6,818 bases of DNA from Bacteriovoracaceae bacterium (lineage in GTDB: Bacteria; Bdellovibrionota; Bacteriovoracia; Bacteriovoracales; Bacteriovoracaceae): NCBI GenBank assembly GCA_947448095.1, contig CANFNN010000164.1, forward strand, positions 1 to 6,818, in the 5' to 3' direction. The translations under genes were made by a program, and so were the position numbers. Under the pieces are notes generated by a model. It was not told the DNA's origin. It made no database searches and was given only the letters and a program-made list of their open reading frames with translations. Shown one piece after another: positions 6,745-6,818 of this stretch (positions are counted from its first letter, which is position 1; every line of letters begins with the position of its first letter).

Positions 6745-6769
6745 TAGGCGCTTTAGCCGATAGGGGAGC

Positions 6770-6818
6770 ATGCTCAAGCGTAATATTTGGCCTTTCTTGA
6801 TCCTCGTTGGATCTCTCG
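6770..6818 (+). CDS. Start of a divergent exported or membrane protein, 3'-partial
   Basis: ATG at 6770 with AGGGGAG just upstream opens a frame to the window end. The first 16 residues, MLKRNIWPFLILVGSL and a Ser, have a basic start followed by a hydrophobic stretch, as in a signal peptide or signal anchor. The gap between the AGGGGAG and the ATG is very short, but pairing with its first bases gives acceptable spacing. Nothing can be said about the function. It is transcribed away from the four-gene operon and may share control with it. Confidence 0.5.
   Translation, partial: MLKRNIWPFLILVGSL

Overview
The window looks like part of a Gram-negative, moderately AT-rich bacterial chromosome. 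The exported proteins use a type I signal peptide, a Tat signal and two lipoprotein signals, and two of them carry c-type haem motifs (CXXCH), so the cell should have a periplasm and a cytochrome c maturation system. The lipoprotein signals (residues N-N-C-G and T-Q-C around the modified cysteine), the TTG starts and the mix of gene families suggest the Bdellovibrio/Bacteriovorax kind of predatory or deltaproteobacteria-related lineage. That placement is a low-confidence inference from style, not from a marker gene.

Left part (1-1713, + strand): the C-terminal 570 residues of a non-ribosomal peptide synthetase, cut by the window edge. It shows the second half of a condensation domain, then a peptidyl carrier domain, then a type I thioesterase with a complete Ser-Asp-His triad. 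No adenylation domain lies between condensation and carrier domains, which is unusual for a terminal module. The gene ends exactly where the next gene ends on the other strand: the six bases TAATTA hold both stop codons.

Middle and right part (6640 down to 1714, - strand): four tightly packed genes, read right to left, that look like one operon: (1) a secreted one-haem protein resembling the DUF1549/DUF1588/DUF1585 cytochrome group, (2) a small lipoprotein of unknown function, (3) a Tat-exported protein resembling the DUF1501 (alkaline-phosphatase-like) family, (4) a lipoprotein with two copies of a one-haem module at its two ends and a carbohydrate-binding-like beta-sandwich between them. 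Gaps are -11, +7 and +11 bases, and two Shine-Dalgarno sequences overlap the preceding stop codon, so the four are probably translated together. All four products should leave the cytoplasm. The combination suggests an envelope redox assembly, perhaps acting on or binding a carbohydrate, but the substrate cannot be read from sequence.

Right edge (6641-6818): a 129-base divergent intergenic region with a plausible sigma-70-like promoter facing right, followed by the first 16 codons of another exported or membrane protein that runs out of the window. No tRNA, rRNA, CRISPR array, insertion sequence or clear intrinsic terminator was seen.
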